From NCBI GenBank assembly GCA_013360825.1, contig JABWAY010000264.1:1-7599 (forward strand): a DNA stretch of 7,599 nt. The letters are read 5' to 3'. The notes beneath the pieces are model-generated. The model did not search any database. It was given only the letters and a program-made list of their open reading frames with translations, and had not been told where the DNA came from. This DNA comes from Candidatus Brocadiia bacterium (GTDB taxonomy: Bacteria > Planctomycetota > MHYJ01 > WSZJ01). This document shows, piece by piece, positions 5,432 to 7,599 of this stretch. The number at the start of each line of letters is the position of its first letter. Positions within the stretch are counted from its first letter, which is position 1. The position numbers and the translations under genes are program-made.

Positions 5432-7599
5432 TCAGTCGCGGACCCGGACCTGGAGACGCTCGGAGAAGCCGCCGCCGGAGCCGGAGCCGTACGCCTTCGT
5501 CCAGAACACCATCGCTCCGCGGAGCGTGTCGCAGGTGCACGACCGCGCCTTGAAGAACGTGAAGCCCTGGATTTCCTCGTCGTTGTCGTCGTCCACCAGA
5601 AGGGGGTTCGACACGCCGTCGTCGTGGAGCCAGCGGACGTCATCGCTGTTCCCGCCGTTGCCGTCGTACTCCTGGTAGTAGATCCGCGACAGCTCCGTGA
5701 ACCACACACCGACCGTGTCCCCATCCACACCGATCCCGATGACCGAGGCGTCGCTGGCCGTGCTCGGATCGAGGAACGGCAGGTCGAGGTCGAACGGCAG
5801 CTCGAACGTCCCCGCCGCCGCGATCGGAGTGAACTGCTCCCCGAACGTCGCGTGTGCGTCTCGGACTCACGGAACAGGACGTGAATCTCCTCGGCGCCGT
5901 GCGTCCGGTCCGGATCGTCCTCGAGGTCGACCACATCGAAGACGCCGATGTTGTCCCCCGGAGGCGTGCAGACCAGCGCGTCCATCCCGGTGAACTCGCG
6001 GAGCGACATCCCGCTCGTCAGCTCCACGATCCCGCCGCTCGGACCCGACACTTCGGCCGTCAGGCGGTAATCGATCCCGCCCGCCGACCCGTCATAATCC
6101 TCGCGATAGACCGTGAAAATCTCACCGTCATGCCCGGCGTCGGCGCAGTTGAAAAGCGTGCGCCCGTTGACCGCGAATCCGCTTCCAGTGCTAGGCTGGT
6201 CTCCGTTGTTGTCGAATGCGAAAAAGAGGCTTGTAGAGGTCAAGGGAAGACACGGTGTAATGAGGTCTGCAGTCAGAACTGACTCGAAGACATCGTCCGG
6301 TCCTCCTGTGCTCTCTTCAAAGTAAACCCACATCACGTCCGGGTCTGACTGGGCGCCGCAAACATATCCCAGACAATCCTGAACGGAGTACCACGAGAAA
6401 TCATCGTCCGTATCCGGGCTCAGATTCACAGGCGCCGAAAGGCTGTCTGCAAGCGCAGGCAGGACGAAGAGACCATCATCGTCAGGGCGGGTTGTGATGT
6501 ACTGTGCAGCATAGACGTCCGATTCATCCACGGTCTGATCCGTAATCTGGGACCAGATAAGCCAGGCGTAGTCCCCATTCCGGCTCAGCACGAAGGTCGT
6601 CGTTGCCGCGTACCAGTTCCCACTATCATCAATGTCAGGGTCATCGTCGTCCACGCGTCCAATCGCGAGGAGCGCGCCAGTCACCTCGCTGATTTCCGCG
6701 ACCAGAAGTTGCTCGTTATTCAGCACGTTGGAATACAGGCCGCCGGCTTCTTCCACGAGTGCCGCGTAGGCAATCGTCGCCACGGCAAGCCCCTCGTCCG
6801 AGCCGTACACGCTGCGATACGAGAGGTTTCGAGAATCGAGCCATTGGCTCCCCAGGGTGACGAAATCGAATCCCGTCGTGAGGAAGGCAGCAGCATTCTC
6901 GTCCGTATCCGTTGCATCCGGCGTGACCGGGTGGATGTGGACCGGGCCGGGAACGGCTCCCGTGGCCAGATCAAAGGCGTAGTACTGAATGGTTCCGTCG
7001 TTGTCCGGATTGATGGTGAAGTAGTAGTAGAAGTCGGCGAAGGTCACGCCCGCATCATCGGCGACCTGTTCCGTGAACAGCAGGTTGTTGTAGGAGATCG
7101 CGCGGGCCCCCGGCAGCGTCTCCTGGCTGTCGGTCCCGGAATTGGAGGCCCCAAACGTGCTCACCCCCAGCCGCGTCGCAGACGACGGCGTCAGCGGGAT
7201 GCTCTCGTCGAGAACTTCGGACGGATTGAAGCGGACGGAGTAGTAATTCACATCCTCGACAGTCAGGTCGCCGTCGTTGTTTTCCGTCTGCCGGAAAAAT
7301 ACCTCGATCGCCGTCGTGTGGTCGCCGTACCGATAGAACCCCCGGGAGATCCCCGTAGCGAACCCCAGGCCGTCATTGTCCCACCGCGCCTCGCCGCACA
7401 GGCCGTCGGTCGCGACGCCGAACGTGGTGACGTCCTCGTCCAGCTCGTCGTTCCCGTCGATCCGGCGGGCCCACTCCTGGAAGCCGTACCGGGCGCCGAT
7501 CTCGTCGCGCTCGCTGACGTCGAAGTACGTCACGAAGAGCGCGGTGTTGACGTCGTCCGCCGTCGCCGCCCCGTCCGTGTCGATGTCGTCGCTGCGCCA
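5432..7599 (-). CDS. Large Asp-rich, probably exported repeat protein; 5' end outside window, frameshifted near its 3' end
   Basis: I do not recognise the family. The frame is open from the right edge (WRSDDIDTDG…); the GTG at 7533 is an internal valine. The first frame is convincing down to 5862 (…HVLFRESE), then becomes an Arg/Ser/Thr-rich nonsense tail ending at 5413. The native sequence resumes in the next frame from 5860 (DAHATFGEQFTP…) and stops at 5432 (…RLQVRVRD). Corrected, 722 residues are visible. The product is very acidic, with short beta motifs about 60-80 residues apart: AIEVFFRQTE, YAWLIWSQ, VMWVYFEES, IFTVYRED, IHVLFRES, VGVWFTELS, AMVFWTK. This suggests a repeat or propeller-like beta fold. 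A DxDxDG loop (7587-7570) suggests calcium binding. Several Cys residues and no membrane segment fit an extracytoplasmic protein; the signal peptide would be outside the window. GC at third positions dips mid-gene. Confidence 0.8.
5855..5866 (-). other. Frameshift site (apparent loss of one base)
   Basis: On the minus strand the frame GTG-AGT-CCG is closed by a TGA at 5869-5867, while the upstream frame reads FRESE through 5862 and then degenerates. Reading one extra G at about 5860 gives FRESE-DAHATFGEQF without a break. The event must therefore lie between 5866 and about 5855. No slippery heptamer is present, so a sequence error or a real one-base deletion is more likely than programmed frameshifting. 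Confidence 0.85.

Noticed and set aside
5413..5860. C-terminal tail of the Asp-rich protein in the first frame, ending at 5413
   Set aside because: Composition changes abruptly to Arg/Ser/Thr, and the other frame continues the protein's own style. Treated as out-of-frame translation.
5855..5869. Programmed -1 ribosomal frameshift
   Set aside because: No X-XXY-YYZ slippery site or downstream stem is present at the switch; the local sequence is CCGAGACGC.
7531..7533. GTG at 7533 as the start of the Asp-rich gene
   Set aside because: The same frame is open to the window edge with similar Asp-rich protein sequence and no ribosome site, so this is an internal valine.

Overview
The window is GC-rich, and every gene I can support lies on the minus strand, so transcription runs from the right edge to the left. 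The strongest hint to the organism is two tandem genes for membrane-anchored coiled-coil proteins that end in a BRCT-like domain. One carries an inserted 'DGT-YEGKV…IPAERV' beta module, a pattern I associate with hypothetical proteins of Planctomycetota. The TatC start region and the divergent YchF-like protein fit that, but the assignment is an inference and no rRNA marker is present.

Right to left: (1) 7599-5432, the 3' part of a large, Asp-rich, probably exported protein with repeated beta-strand motifs. Its start lies outside the window and a single-base frameshift near 5860 separates it from its true C-terminus. A 12-bp GC-rich inverted repeat (5378-5406) follows. (2) 5431-5078, a gene-free stretch ending in a fully consensus -35/-10 promoter. 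(3) 5077-3878 and 3864-2374, the two paralogous BRCT-like genes, 13 bp apart. The second gene's Shine-Dalgarno overlaps the first gene's stop. The pair ends at a textbook terminator (2323-2353), so promoter, two genes and terminator form one closed transcription unit. (4) 2157-1378, tatC, the core subunit of the twin-arginine translocase. (5) 1301-222, a divergent YchF/OLA1-family P-loop NTPase with NxxE and a TGS domain but a degraded G3 motif. (6) 144-1, the probable start of a membrane protein that runs off the left edge.

The most interesting content is the BRCT-like pair. BRCT domains are normally cytoplasmic DNA or phosphopeptide binders, yet here each sits after a single N-terminal membrane segment and a coiled coil, and the charge pattern of the first protein suggests an extracytoplasmic C-terminus. 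TatC and YchF-like are housekeeping-type functions with no evident link to the pair. No tRNA, CRISPR array, insertion sequence or mobile element was seen.
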